Part shown: in pieces, positions 56,847-63,795 of the stretch
How positions within the stretch are numbered: the stretch's first letter is position 1
Layout: each line of letters begins with the position of its first letter
Assembly (NCBI GenBank): GCA_905116865.2
Contig: CAJHNH020002446.1
Coordinates: forward strand, 1,451,060 to 1,515,059
From: Candidula unifasciata
Lineage: Eukaryota; Mollusca; Gastropoda; Stylommatophora; Geomitridae
Reading direction: 5' to 3'
Length of the DNA stretch: 64,000 bases
Translations under genes and position numbers: made by a program
The notes under the pieces: generated by a model
What the model saw: the letters and a program-made list of their open reading frames with translations, nothing else
Database searches by the model: none
What the model was told of the DNA's origin: nothing

Positions 56847-58339
56847 TAATTGTGATTACGCAAACATGCTGCCTGAGACAAACAAGCTCACCTCCAAGAT
56901 AAAATCGCCAGCCCGCAGCCCGGCCCGGTCAGCCTGTGAGCCTGGGTCGACACTGTCCAGGTACTGCAGGGCTGGATACTCGGCTGTTGGCGTGAAATCA
57001 TTGAAGCTGCCTCCCGTTGACAGTTTTGCTGGATAGACAAGAAGAGAGAATGATATCCGTGAGGAATTCACATGTACTGCAGACGTGGTCGGAGGATTCA
57101 TCAGCTTTTTTTTGCTCGTTTAACATACATGCAGGCAGATAGGTGGGCATATAGGTAGGTATACAGATGTGCATACACAGGCAGATAGGTGGGCATATAG
57201 GTAGGTATACAGATGTGCATACACAGGCAGATAGGTGGGCATATAGGTAGGTATATACAGATGTGCATACACAGGCAGATAGGTGGGCATAAAGGTAGGT
57301 ATACAGATGTGCATACACAGGCAGATAGGTGGGCATAAAGGTAGGTATACAGATGTGCATACACAGGCAGATAGCTGAGCATATAGGTAGGTATACAGAT
57401 GTGCATACACAGGCAGATAGCTGAGCATATAGGTAGGTATACAGATGTGCATACACAGGCAGATAGGTGGACATATAGGTAGGTATACAGATGTGCATAT
57501 ACAGGCAGATAGGTGGGCATATAGGTAGGTATACAGAAGTGCATACACAGGCAGATAGCTGGGCATATAGGTAGGTATACAGATGTGCATACATACAGAA
57601 GGATGGCCACACAGACAAGCAAATGTATATAAAGGCAGATACAGTGCTGAATTTAGATATAAGCTAAGTAAACTACAGCTTGGGACTTCACCAACTGCAG
57701 GGGCCTAAAAAAGTTTCCTCTTGTTCACAAATGTAAATTTCTTGTAATATATTTTAAATGTAATTTTCTTGTAAAATATTTTAAAATATATTTTCTAGTA
57801 AAATATTTTAAATATATTTTATAGTAAAATATTTTAATTGTAATTTTCTTGTAATATATTTTAATTTTTAATTTTCTTTGAACACATCTAAAAATGCCCC
57901 CCCCCCCTTCCCCCCCCCCCCCCCCCCCCCCCCCAACATGTTTTAAGTTTTAACTTAAAGCCTTTTTGGGGATCATGCAATAGACAGAATTTCTGTGATT
58001 TTGCAAACAAGTTTTTTGTTATTTCTTTAAATGAAAATTAAACCATTATATGTTTCAATTATCAATTTATTTACAAAGTTTATGTATTTCAAAGTTTTCT
58101 CAGATTAACTAGTTTAATTTTTAAACGGTGGGGCCTCCGGGCTTTGTATAACTTAGGGCCTCTTGTAGTCTAAATCCAGCCCTGGGCAGATAGATATACC
58201 AACAGACCGGCAGGCAGGCAGGCAGGCAGACAGACAGACATACAACAGACAGACGGACAACTTACATTTGGCTCCACGAAGAACAAAACCATAACCTTCC
58301 GAGCTTCGATGAAGCATGACCACTCTCGGCTGCTGGTTT
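42814..58339 (-). CDS. SHANK: SHANK scaffold protein, 3' part (PDZ to SAM); 5' end outside window
   Basis: Joined exons in transcript order: 58339-58266, 57028-56892, 52339-52162, 50703-50611, 49567-49380, 48294-47013, 44711-42814; every junction keeps frame, giving about 1282 residues. The PDZ spans the first three exons (SEGYGFVLRGAK; FTPTAEYPALQYLDSVD; RAGLRAGDFILE joined to INGENVVRASHERVVHLIR). Then come SKSMAEGLAEIEKL, a long Ser/Pro-rich region with poly-proline, PPPPDF and PPPPEF (Homer EVH1-type PPxxF ligands), and the SAM domain ending GVTQVGHRMNLERSVKKL, the SHANK signature. Known role: SHANK multimerises through SAM and links membrane receptors, Homer and cortical actin, notably in postsynaptic densities. 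Ankyrin and SH3 exons are not in the window. No unusual truncation is seen in the part present. Confidence 0.95.
45020..45515 (+). repeat. 27-bp minisatellite in SHANK intron, about 18 copies
   Basis: The unit is CCATTTAGCACTGGCACCCA plus TTTTAAA. Copies are more diverged on the left. 45516-46446 further right in the same intron shows no recognised feature. Confidence 0.9.
46429..46446 (+). repeat. Poly-G run, 18 bases
   Basis: Uninterrupted G run immediately next to the foldback element. Confidence 0.95.
46456..46871. mobile_element. Long-TIR foldback element (MULE-like MITE) with 9-bp TSD
   Basis: Nearly the whole 416 bp is an imperfect palindrome. Ends read GGCTATCCACCAAATAACGG and, from the right, GGCTGTGCTCCGAATAACGG; arms continue inward to TAAACTAGATGGCTGGGACT around a ~30-nt centre near 46680. 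Flanks CACTGAGTC (46447-46455) and CACTAAGTC (46872-46880) form a 9-bp duplication with one mismatch. Long arms plus a 9-bp duplication are typical of Mutator-like elements. The apparent 126-aa and 75-aa frames are by-products. Confidence 0.75.
47013..48294 (-). CDS. SHANK: SHANK exon encoding Ser-rich and poly-proline linker
   Basis: Acceptor ACGATTCTTTTCAG, phase 0 start TFDRSKSTPDKSA; donor GTAAGT after TLPM. The 427-codon exon contains Ser-rich stretches, a run of eight or nine prolines (about 47215-47250) before LDLV, and a C-terminal DDILAAVAERRNRLQTEG motif that resembles the start of the next exon. Confidence 0.93.
48360..48830 (-). pseudogene. Tc1/mariner transposase N-terminal relic
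   Basis: The minus strand encodes LSQVVRQLNVHQSTISRLWY, then RFQASGAVEDRHHSGRPRVT and RLRHLRDRF-like PLRHLRDRFTTAS, followed in other frames by GLYARRPHQGPILMHRH and NRLFWA-like TDKIDFSGPTRR. This is the paired helix-turn-helix DNA-binding part of Tc1-like transposases with the GRPR hook between. The DDE catalytic half is missing and frames are broken. It lies in the SHANK intron. Confidence 0.8.
49380..49567 (-). CDS. SHANK: SHANK exon, helical linker
   Basis: Acceptor TTTTTTTGAACAG, donor GTCAGT. Encodes KLDATIAEFEGQEAARSRSL through MAGDQEVSDNQ, a charged, probably helical linker following SKSMAEGLAEIE. Confidence 0.9.
49935..50350 (+). repeat. Family D ~450-bp repeat copy in SHANK intron
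   Basis: Starts TTTAACCCTTTTGC and shares AATTTATTTACCAACATT, GTGAAGCTTTAAATGGAATA and AACACTGCGTAGGCACA with 23875-24310 and 34375-34830. Confidence 0.55.
50611..50703 (-). CDS. SHANK: SHANK exon with SKSM motif
   Basis: Acceptor TTTGTTTCAG, donor GTTAGT. Encodes APLPPQRDPQTSLSYSKASS then KSMAEGLAEI, matching the conserved post-PDZ segment of SHANK (RKK-A-PPP-R and SKSM...EL). Confidence 0.92.
51290..51925 (+). mobile_element. RNase H-type LINE 3' fragment split by a minisatellite
   Basis: FQGQAGVLGNKQRNRLAGSA is the RNase H end motif. The matching 3' end (CTCGGTGCTGGATGCTGAAG, GAGTGCTGTGGTGTTGGTTA) resumes at about 51840 beyond the 28-bp array. Confidence 0.65.
51472..51802 (+). repeat. 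28-bp minisatellite, about 12 copies
   Basis: The unit is GACACTCAACCACTCAGGAA plus ATCTGGCT. It appears to have expanded inside the LINE fragment. Confidence 0.9.
52162..52339 (-). CDS. SHANK: SHANK exon encoding end of PDZ domain
   Basis: Acceptor TTGCTAACAG, donor GTAAGT. Encodes INGENVVRASHERVVHLIRS, LTLKVVTVILMDPTPSDWHA and then SRKKI; the V-x-H at the start of PDZ helix 2 is present (ASHERVV). Confidence 0.94.
52555..52925 (-). mobile_element. SINE mosaic: tRNA-derived family C plus family B tail
   Basis: 52555-52780 matches 58855-59110 (TCAACTTCACTGAATCAGGT, CCGCAGCTCCAGCGATGATC, CTTCAGAGCGCAAGGCAAAC, ending in a reverse tRNA-like head). 52790-52925 matches family B 3' sequence (CCCAGCCTTGAATTGGTACG, GGAAGTAAACGTGGCC). 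Confidence 0.6.
53095..53335 (+). mobile_element. LINE 3'-end fragment
   Basis: Encodes QWYRHVIRSKGLSKTILQGS then VEGKRQTSKGLNAELD in broken frames, the RT C-terminal tail. Confidence 0.65.
53474..54050 (+). repeat. 26-bp minisatellite, about 22 copies, open in all three frames
   Basis: The unit is TTGTATGCTTCTCCGCTTAC plus AATCTG, with TTGTATG/TTTTATG variants. As 26 is not a multiple of 3 and no frame contains a stop, all three plus frames stay open with the same 26-residue cycle. It lies in a SHANK intron, antisense to the gene. Confidence 0.93.
54180..54320 (+). repeat. CT-rich short repeat
   Basis: CCCTAAGGCCCC and CTCTCTCTC alternate in an irregular ~30-bp pattern. Confidence 0.8.
54330..55465. 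other. SHANK intron, mostly unrecognised
   Basis: 54330-54665 looks like an old retroelement end with a CCTACCAACCAACCAAT tail; a 14-base G run lies at 54852-54865. No exon is seen. Confidence 0.35.
55466..55635 (+). mobile_element. SINE family B, partial (headless)
   Basis: Contains AATGGGTACCAGGTAATGTC, GGCAAATGTGGCCG and GTCTGGCACTATATGCCAAA. Confidence 0.6.
55636..55745 (+). mobile_element. Single copy of the hammerhead-like element
   Basis: GTGCTGATGAAGGCTCTCGA is followed by GTTTGTGTTTGTTATTTGTG, AAGCTAGCTGGTCTACTTTT and CGTTTGGTTTGATATTTT, as in the 17103-17690 units. Confidence 0.55.
56240..56480 (+). mobile_element. Possible tRNA-derived SINE
   Basis: GAGGTTCTGGATTCAATCCC resembles a Pol III B box (GGTTCAATCC type) within a tRNA-like head; body unassigned. 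Confidence 0.35.
56807..56838 (+). repeat. Poly-C run, 32 bases
   Basis: Uninterrupted C run, 54 bp from the SHANK PDZ exon on its downstream intron side. Confidence 0.95.
56892..57028 (-). CDS. SHANK: SHANK exon encoding middle of PDZ domain
   Basis: Acceptor TTCTTGTCTATCCAG, donor GTGAGC. Encodes KLSTGGSFNDFTPTAEYPAL, QYLDSVDPGSQADRAGLRAG and DFILE, closely matching the SHANK FTPTPAFPALQYLESVD region. Confidence 0.95.
57128..57600 (+). repeat. 46-bp minisatellite, about 10 copies
   Basis: The unit is GTATACAGATGTGCATACAC, AGGCAGATAGGTGGGCATAT, AGGTAG. All three reverse frames are open because the unit lacks reverse stops and 46 is not a multiple of 3. It lies in the SHANK intron between the first two PDZ exons. 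Confidence 0.92.
57642..58184. mobile_element. hAT-type MITE with perfect 8-bp TSD
   Basis: Ends are CAGTGCTGAATTTAGAT on the left and, read from the right, CAGGGCTGGATTTAGAC. The flanks are identical 8-mers GGCAGATA (57634-57641 and 58185-58192). CAG-starting TIRs with 8-bp duplications define hAT elements. The 543-bp interior is AT-rich, with a ~30-bp AT tandem (57720-57870) and a C-rich tract (57897-57934); no transposase. Confidence 0.85.
58266..58339 (-). CDS. SHANK: SHANK exon encoding start of PDZ domain
   Basis: Acceptor TTTTTCCTTAG, donor GTAAGT. Encodes NQQPRVVMLHRSSEGYGFVL then RGAK; YGFV is the PDZ carboxylate-binding loop equivalent of GLGF. It begins in phase 2, so at least one exon lies further upstream. 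Confidence 0.94.
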
Positions 58340-58850
58340 CTAAGGAAAAAACAAAAGAATTTGGAGGATTAGACTTCACCGACCAGATACAGCTTCAGCT
58401 TCTGCTTGAGGGAACAATGAAATCCCGTTCAGTTCGATCAATAAAGGAGGGATGCACAGCATTAACTTTAACAGTAAACTGTTACTTCACAGAGAAATCA
58501 TGCAACTTCCCAGAATATGAAAATAATAACATCTTGACCGCACACCCATGTCAGATGATGCAAGAGAAAATGTCTTTTTTTCCATTCTTAGCCTTCTCTT
58601 TCTGTCCCTCACAACGCACTTTATGTGACTGGAATATTCGTAATCAACATGTTATGCATGATTTGACATCCTAAGTTTAGTGAGGGATTCCGAAGAACTC
58701 TGCAAACATGTCTGTTACCTGCAAGGGTTGTACATTTGGCCGCTCTGGAAGCAGTAGGTTCATGAGTTTAGTATTGCCATTCGTATGGATATTAGCTAGA
58801 GGGCTTGTAGGGCAACACAGTTAAGGATGTTCAGTATTTAGAACTAGCCA
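58340..58850. other. Presumed SHANK intron, nothing recognised
   Basis: A plus-strand reading frame at 58309-58674 overlaps the antisense exon but has no family match that I recognise. Confidence 0.35.
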
Positions 58851-58854
58851 CCCC

Positions 58855-59110
58855 ATAAGGGAGAGGTTGAGGTGAGAGGATCGACTTCATTGCACTGGGT
58901 TTTATTCCATATGGCTAGTCTCCCTTCGCAGAACAGCAGGCTGCCTGCCGAAAGCGTCACACAAAGCTCGACCTCCGTAGCTCCGGCGGCGATCCTCTGG
59001 AATCTCCATAAATATTTCAATTGTGAACTTAACGGTGCCTCGTGAAACAAACCGACGATCTTCAGAGCGCGAGGCAAACGGCTTGACCACTTCGCCACAT
59101 ACCCCACCCG
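58855..59110 (-). mobile_element. tRNA-derived SINE family C copy
   Basis: Reverse of a tRNA-like head GTGGCGAAGTGGTCAAGCCG with GCGCTCTGAAGATCGTCGG, then a body shared with 52555-52780. Confidence 0.65.
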
Positions 59111-59149
59111 CCTCCTCCTACCCCAGCCCATAATCTGTCTCATTTTTTA

Positions 59150-59355
59150 ATTGACTAATGAACATGCAGTGGATGACGAGGTCAATATCATGTCAGCCCT
59201 TTTACTTCTCGCCATATTTCCTGGTGTACATTTAAGACTTGGTCGACCTGGGATCCCAGGATAAGTTTAGAAAATCCGCGCCGATAGAATGCGAACCTAA
59301 GATCACCGATTCGACTAGCAAGCGTACTAGCCACTGTGCTACCTCGACTCCCGGT
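59150..59355 (-). mobile_element. SINE family B-related copy
   Basis: Contains GACGAGGTCAATATCATGTC, CGACCTGGGATCCCAGG and a reverse tRNA-like head TAGCCACTGTGCTACCTCGA. Confidence 0.6.
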
Positions 59356-59560
59356 ATGTGCTGGGGGAGAGGGAGGAGACGTGTGCAAGAGGAAGACAGC
59401 GTTACACGTGGGTAGCTAACATCAAGAAAGGGACAGTGAAAAGCCTGACAGAATACGCCGTTAGGAGGATGGTTTTGAAATGCAGGAGGATTGTGTTCGT
59501 TACATCCGGGTTTTATCCCACATCTATCGGTTTCTTATCGGAAATCTCTTAAACAGGGCT
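59356..59560 (+). mobile_element. LINE 3'-end fragment
   Basis: EETCARGRQRYTWVANIKKG then TVKSLTEYAVRRM is the RT C-terminal tail (GRGRQR-T-W-x-N-I-K-W-T). Confidence 0.65.
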
Positions 59561-59656
59561 GCCGAAATAAATTTATCTTGAAAAAGGTACCAAAACGCAA
59601 CAAAAGATACCACATTCTAACTTTTAAAACTGTTAAAACTTCCTTGGCTACATACA

Positions 59657-59659
59657 CGC

Positions 59660-59714
<55 letters not shown>
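59657..59714 (+). repeat. (CG)9(TG)20 alternating dinucleotide tract
   Basis: Fifty-eight bases of strict pyrimidine-purine alternation, CG block then TG block. Confidence 0.95.
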
Positions 59715-59715
<1 letters not shown>

Positions 59716-59984
59716 TCAAGGAATTTAAACGGTTTTTTCAAAACCAACGCAAGACAACCCGTCCGCAGTTTTTTTCCCTTTCTTCTTCACCACATCAGTT
59801 TTCTCCATTCTTTATTTATCCAGAATGTTCTTGCGACATTTCATGACCAACAGCACAACTGATGCCCGTTTTCCTACTGGAGCACTTATTGGATCCAGCA
59901 AATAGTACCAAAATACGCAAATAAACTTCAGCAACCCTGCTCTTAAATACCCGTCTCTGACAACCAAAGGACGTTAGTCTAGAA

Positions 59985-60125
59985 TCTTCTTCTTCTGCTT
60001 CTTCTTCGTTCACCGGCTGTAAGCTCCGGTGGAAAGTCCTGGTTGTTTGTCCATTTGGACTTTGGCTTTATGCCAGGGCCTGAGTTTTGCGTGTACATCC
60101 GTTTTACTAACCCCACGGCCATCAA
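59985..60125 (-). mobile_element. SINE-like family A, reverse partial
   Basis: TCTTCTTCTTCTGCTTCTTC followed by ACCGGCTGTAAGCTCCGGTG and TCCTGGTTGTTTGTCCA is the reverse of the family A 3' half. Confidence 0.65.
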
Positions 60126-60234
60126 CGAGTGAGGCAGCGTCACCGCCTGGACACACAGAAACGGCGGACGCACGATAGAGGGCGTTGACAACTCATAACA
60201 GCCTGCCTTCAGTGCGGTGATATACTCAATCATG

Positions 60235-60380
60235 GTGGCGAAAAGTTGAAGTCAAGCCGGCCAGAAGCGAACAGCGATACAAGTGGGAGGGCAATATCAA
60301 GAGATAGACGAACAACAGTCCTGAGTGAAGGTACAACCAGGACCACAGTCCACAGACGACACCTGATTGAAAGATTGTCT
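60235..60380 (+). mobile_element. LINE 3'-end fragment
   Basis: RTQRYKWEGNIKR resembles the RT C-terminal tail R-Q-R-x-K-W-E-D-N-I-K. Confidence 0.5.
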
Positions 60381-60599
60381 GCTTTATGAGGATCATTCAT
60401 TGATTAGCGTTGATTGAAATTAGTTGTTAACACGGATCTTTTTCCACATTTGAGACAGTCTTGTTAAATGATGTTAGCTGTACATTTGTTTTAGACCAAT
60501 CCACACTGGATGGTTGATCAACAAAACACCGGCCGACTTTAATTTTAAGAATATTTCCTATCACCAATTTTAAGAAAAGTAATATTATGTATCTGTGTA

Positions 60600-60715
60600 G
60601 TATTGTCCATTCTATGTATGTGCTGAAGAAGGCTCCATAACCACAACGTTCACGTTTTGTTTGTTTTTTGGTGAAGCTCGCTGATTTACTTTTGGTTCGG
60701 TTTTATATAGTTCCT
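60600..60715 (+). mobile_element. Single copy of the hammerhead-like element
   Basis: GTGCTGAAGAAGGCTCCATA, CAACGTTCACGTTTTGTTTG, GGTGAAGCTCGCTGATTTAC and TTTGGTTCGGTTTTATAT align with 17103-17690 reversed. Confidence 0.55.
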
Positions 60716-61640
60716 TGACAATTTTACATTAGATCCACGTGGGTGCCTAGTAATACAATCATTTTATGGCACATGCAGCGGGATCTATGATCGCAGGCCC
60801 TATCTCTGACATTTAGTGTTTGAGTCTAGAGAGAAACAACAAGGATGTAACAGGCTCAAAGATGAAATTGATAACGATAAACCATACAAGCATACGTCAC
60901 GGAGACATGTAGGGGTGATTTCCCACTATGTGTAGTTGGGGCGGGGGAGGGGTGGAACAGTGATTACATCTCATATCAGATTCGGCCTCCGGGGCGCGGC
61001 AAGTTAGCACATCACGCGTAGCCTGCAACAACCCTGAGAAGAATTTCCTTGTCAACACAAACTCCATTGAAAACCTTGCGCAGTTTTGAAAGTTTGTTGC
61101 CAACATTTGTAATATTCTGCTAGATCTGATATATTTGTCAATAACAGTATCTACCTACAAAGAAAATGAAGGAACAGGATCCGGAGTTTTAAAAAAAAGA
61201 AAAAGGGGATATAACATTTGCAGACGATGCCAAAAGGGCTGGCCAGGGAAGAACACACATTAGCTGCCCACATCGATCTACTTGAGGAAACATCTTCCAA
61301 GTACAGTATAGACATCAAAGCGAATAATACTAGTCAATGACCCAGCAGGTATAAATTTACAAAAATAAGTTAAATGTTAAACACTAGAACAAATTAATCA
61401 GATAAAATATTTTATTGTAATTAACACAGGGAACCAAAATGGATAGAATACCTAGAACAAGAGCTGTCCTCGCTAAACAGCTGTTGTTAGTGAGACAACT
61501 CTTCAGCTACAGAGACCATATTTGTTCAATCTCTAAGCATTAGTAGAAGCAGCAGTAGAAGCAGCAGAAGCAGAAGAAGCAGCAGCAGAAGCAGAAGCAT
61601 CAGTAACTGAAAATGTGAATGTACTGCTGTCTATATGGTT
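60716..61640. other. Presumed SHANK intron; AGC/GAAGCAG repeat at 61540-61605
   Basis: No exon seen. A short GCAGAAGCAGAAGAAGCAGC-type microsatellite precedes the 30-bp array. Confidence 0.4.
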
Positions 61641-61664
61641 ATATGTTGGTTAGCGTCAGGTGGA

Positions 61665-61964
61665 AACAAGTTTCTCTATTTTGCTGGGACGAAGAACAAG
61701 TTTCCCTGTTTTGGTGGGCCGAGAAACAAGTTCCCCTGTTTTTGTTGGGCAAGGAATAAGTTCCCCTGTTTTGATGGGTCCAGAAACAAGTTCCCCTGTT
61801 TTGATGGGTCCAGAAACAAGTTCCCCTGTTTCGATGGGTAGAGGAACAAGTTCCCCTGTTTTTGTTGGGCAAGGAATAAGTTCCCCTGTTTTGGTGGGTT
61901 CAGGAACAAGTTCCCCTGTTTTGATGGGTCGAGGAACAAGCTCCCCTGTTTTGGTGGGCCGCAT
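61665..61964 (+). repeat. 30-bp minisatellite, about 10 copies, open on both strands
   Basis: The unit is GAAACAAGTTCCCCTGTTTT plus GATGGGTCCA. A period divisible by 3 and no stops give repetitive reading frames on both strands (for example SSPVLMGPET, and the reverse KQGNLFLDPS); these are not genes. Confidence 0.92.
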
Positions 61965-62039
61965 GTGTAAACAGGGTGAGGAACAATAGCTACAGGTAAC
62001 TTTATATGCGTTTATGAGATGTAGACATTAAAATTTGAG

Positions 62040-62040
<1 letters not shown>

Positions 62041-62070
<30 letters not shown>
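62041..62070 (+). repeat. Poly-A run, 30 bases
   Basis: Homopolymer directly after AATTTGAGCTT; it could be an old retroelement tail. Confidence 0.9.
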
Positions 62071-62075
<5 letters not shown>

Positions 62076-62079
62076 GCTC

Positions 62080-62495
62080 AGGAAAGAAGATCTTTTCGAA
62101 AGATTCCTAGTATATCAGAAGAAGGCCGTATCACCACATCATGGCGAACACACTGTTAAAAATGTGTCTCAACAACAGCGAAAAGATGGAAATGTAATGG
62201 TAGAGTCATGTAGCAAGAACAGACGGAAGAGTAATGGACGGGCATGTACCAAAGAAAATATGGAAAGTGTAATGGTACGGGCATGTAACAAGATCTCCTG
62301 GCTTCTCCCAAACGATTTTACAGGGCTCGTTAGACGGAAAGATGAGAAGAGGCAGGCCAAGTTTTTTAAAAAACAATGTGGCTAGCTGGATGGACTGCAA
62401 ACACTAAGTCTCCTGCATCTGACCTATAGATGGAGGAAAGTGGTCAGAGAGTCAACAGAGGCCGGTGACCCAACGATATGCGCTCTGTTATATGA
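62080..62495 (+). mobile_element. LINE 3'-end fragment with internal repeats
   Basis: The region 62330-62480 resembles the RT tail copy at 53095. Upstream, GTAATGGTAGAGTCATGTAG-like units recur about three times at 62195-62290. Confidence 0.45.
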
Positions 62496-62647
62496 CTTTG
62501 ATGGCGATAAGTCCATGCTGCGTTGAGTTTATAAACCTTGCCCGTGATTTCTGCGGTTTGTACTATTGCCTGACTTGCCAGTTAGTCCTCTGATCCATTA
62601 CCTTATACGTCGACAGGTTCATGTGTGCAGATCTGGGTAAGAGGGTT

Positions 62648-62664
62648 GGGGGGGGGGGGGGGGG
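62648..62664 (+). repeat. Poly-G run, 17 bases
   Basis: Uninterrupted G run. Confidence 0.95.
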
Positions 62665-62753
62665 AGGTATGTGGAAGTAATTCTTCTTCGTCAGTTATAT
62701 GTATACATTTGCCTAGCAAGTGGCCACGAATTATATTGTACTACCAATCTTTC

Positions 62754-63026
62754 GAGAGTCGCCGTGGCAGAGCGGCTAGACGCGCGCCGCGGATCGGAAG
62801 GTCGTGGGTTCGCGCCCTATCGGAGCCGGACTTCTCTTTAAAAATGACCTTGGCTCCTATGACGACCCAGCCTTGAGTAGGTACCAGGTGCAGTCCCGGG
62901 AAGTAGAGGCGGCCGGCGTGATGCTGACCACACCACCCATCTTGTGCCGTTGGTCTATAAAATAAAGGTCTAGCCCTATATGCCCTATATAAAGGCGTGG
63001 AAAAGGGTCCTTTACTTTTTTTTTTT
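62754..63026 (+). mobile_element. tRNA-derived SINE, family B, best-preserved copy, 16-bp TSD
   Basis: Flanked by GTACTACCAATCTTTC (62738-62753) and GTATTACCAATCTTTC (63027-63042). The head is tRNA-like: A-box-like GTGGCAGAGCGGCTAGACGC and B-box-like GGTCGTGGGTTCGCGCCC, spaced as in a tRNA gene. The body (CCCAGCCTTGAGTAGGTACC, GTCTAGCCCTATATGCCC) recurs at 32622, 35747, 41786 and 55466. It ends in a T run. Confidence 0.85.
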
Positions 63027-63376
63027 GTATTACCAATCTTTCTTCGCTAAGGCTCAGAACTCTGGACAGTGACGATCGCCCTTCTCAAGATGTTGGTTAA
63101 TAAGTAATCTTTGTTGAATTACATCCTGCTCTACATCTTCTACAGTTAAAGAAGAATCGTGTACTCTTACATCCAGCAGCCCAAACCACCTCACCACTTC
63201 AAACAACGACTACCCGCCTACAGAGGACAGCGCGTTACTTCGCAATCGCAGGACGCCCCATCGCAACTGTGTTAAACATTAAACAAGGTATTTAAGATTT
63301 AACCGGTGGCACTTTGAGTCACTGGGTGTCAACATTTTACGCTGCCAGCTTCAAAAGGGGAAACAGTTTTTAACCA

Positions 63377-63380
63377 CCCC

Positions 63381-63411
<31 letters not shown>

Positions 63412-63416
63412 AAAAA
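63377..63416 (+). repeat. Poly-C (25) joined to poly-A (15)
   Basis: Adjacent homopolymers C then A. Confidence 0.95.
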
Positions 63417-63574
63417 ACTAGCTTACCCCTCACCACATGTACAATTTTTCAGTTCCAGAAAATGCTGTAATGAAGTAATAACTAATTGTCTAATCCTGTA
63501 TTGCCTTTCAGCGTCAGGATATGAAGGAAGATCAGGTACGAACTATGGTTTGTGTTACGTAGCTGTTGCTTTTT

Positions 63575-63795
63575 ACAGGTTCGGTTATTCCATCTATCCA
63601 TCGCTTGCGTGGTGGTCCTCTGGCTCTGCTTCCATTATATCTAAGTGAGAGGACTCTCTGTGGTGCACTGTTTGGTGGTAGTCTAGACACATGTCCATGC
63701 CACCTGATCTGTTGTTCTATGTTGATGTAGTTTAGTACTGTTTGCGCCCCATCTTCCTTCCTGATATCGTCATTTCTTATCCTTCTCTTCTATTT
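63575..63795 (-). mobile_element. LINE 3'-end fragment, reverse
   Basis: The minus strand encodes INIEQQIRWHGHVSRLPPNS and then RARGPPRKRWIDGI, the RT C-terminal tail. Confidence 0.7.

Noticed and set aside
56998..57622. Three overlapping reverse frames rich in Cys and Tyr
   Set aside because: Product of the 46-bp minisatellite; they also overlap the splice site of a SHANK exon.
62754..62826. A functional tRNA gene
   Set aside because: The tRNA-like head continues into a repeated SINE body with target duplications and does not obviously fold into a full cloverleaf.
63512..63535. 24-nt plus-strand exon candidate (TTTCAG before, GTACGA after)
   Set aside because: Splice-like flanks alone; no partner exons or homology, and adjacent sequence is a LINE end.
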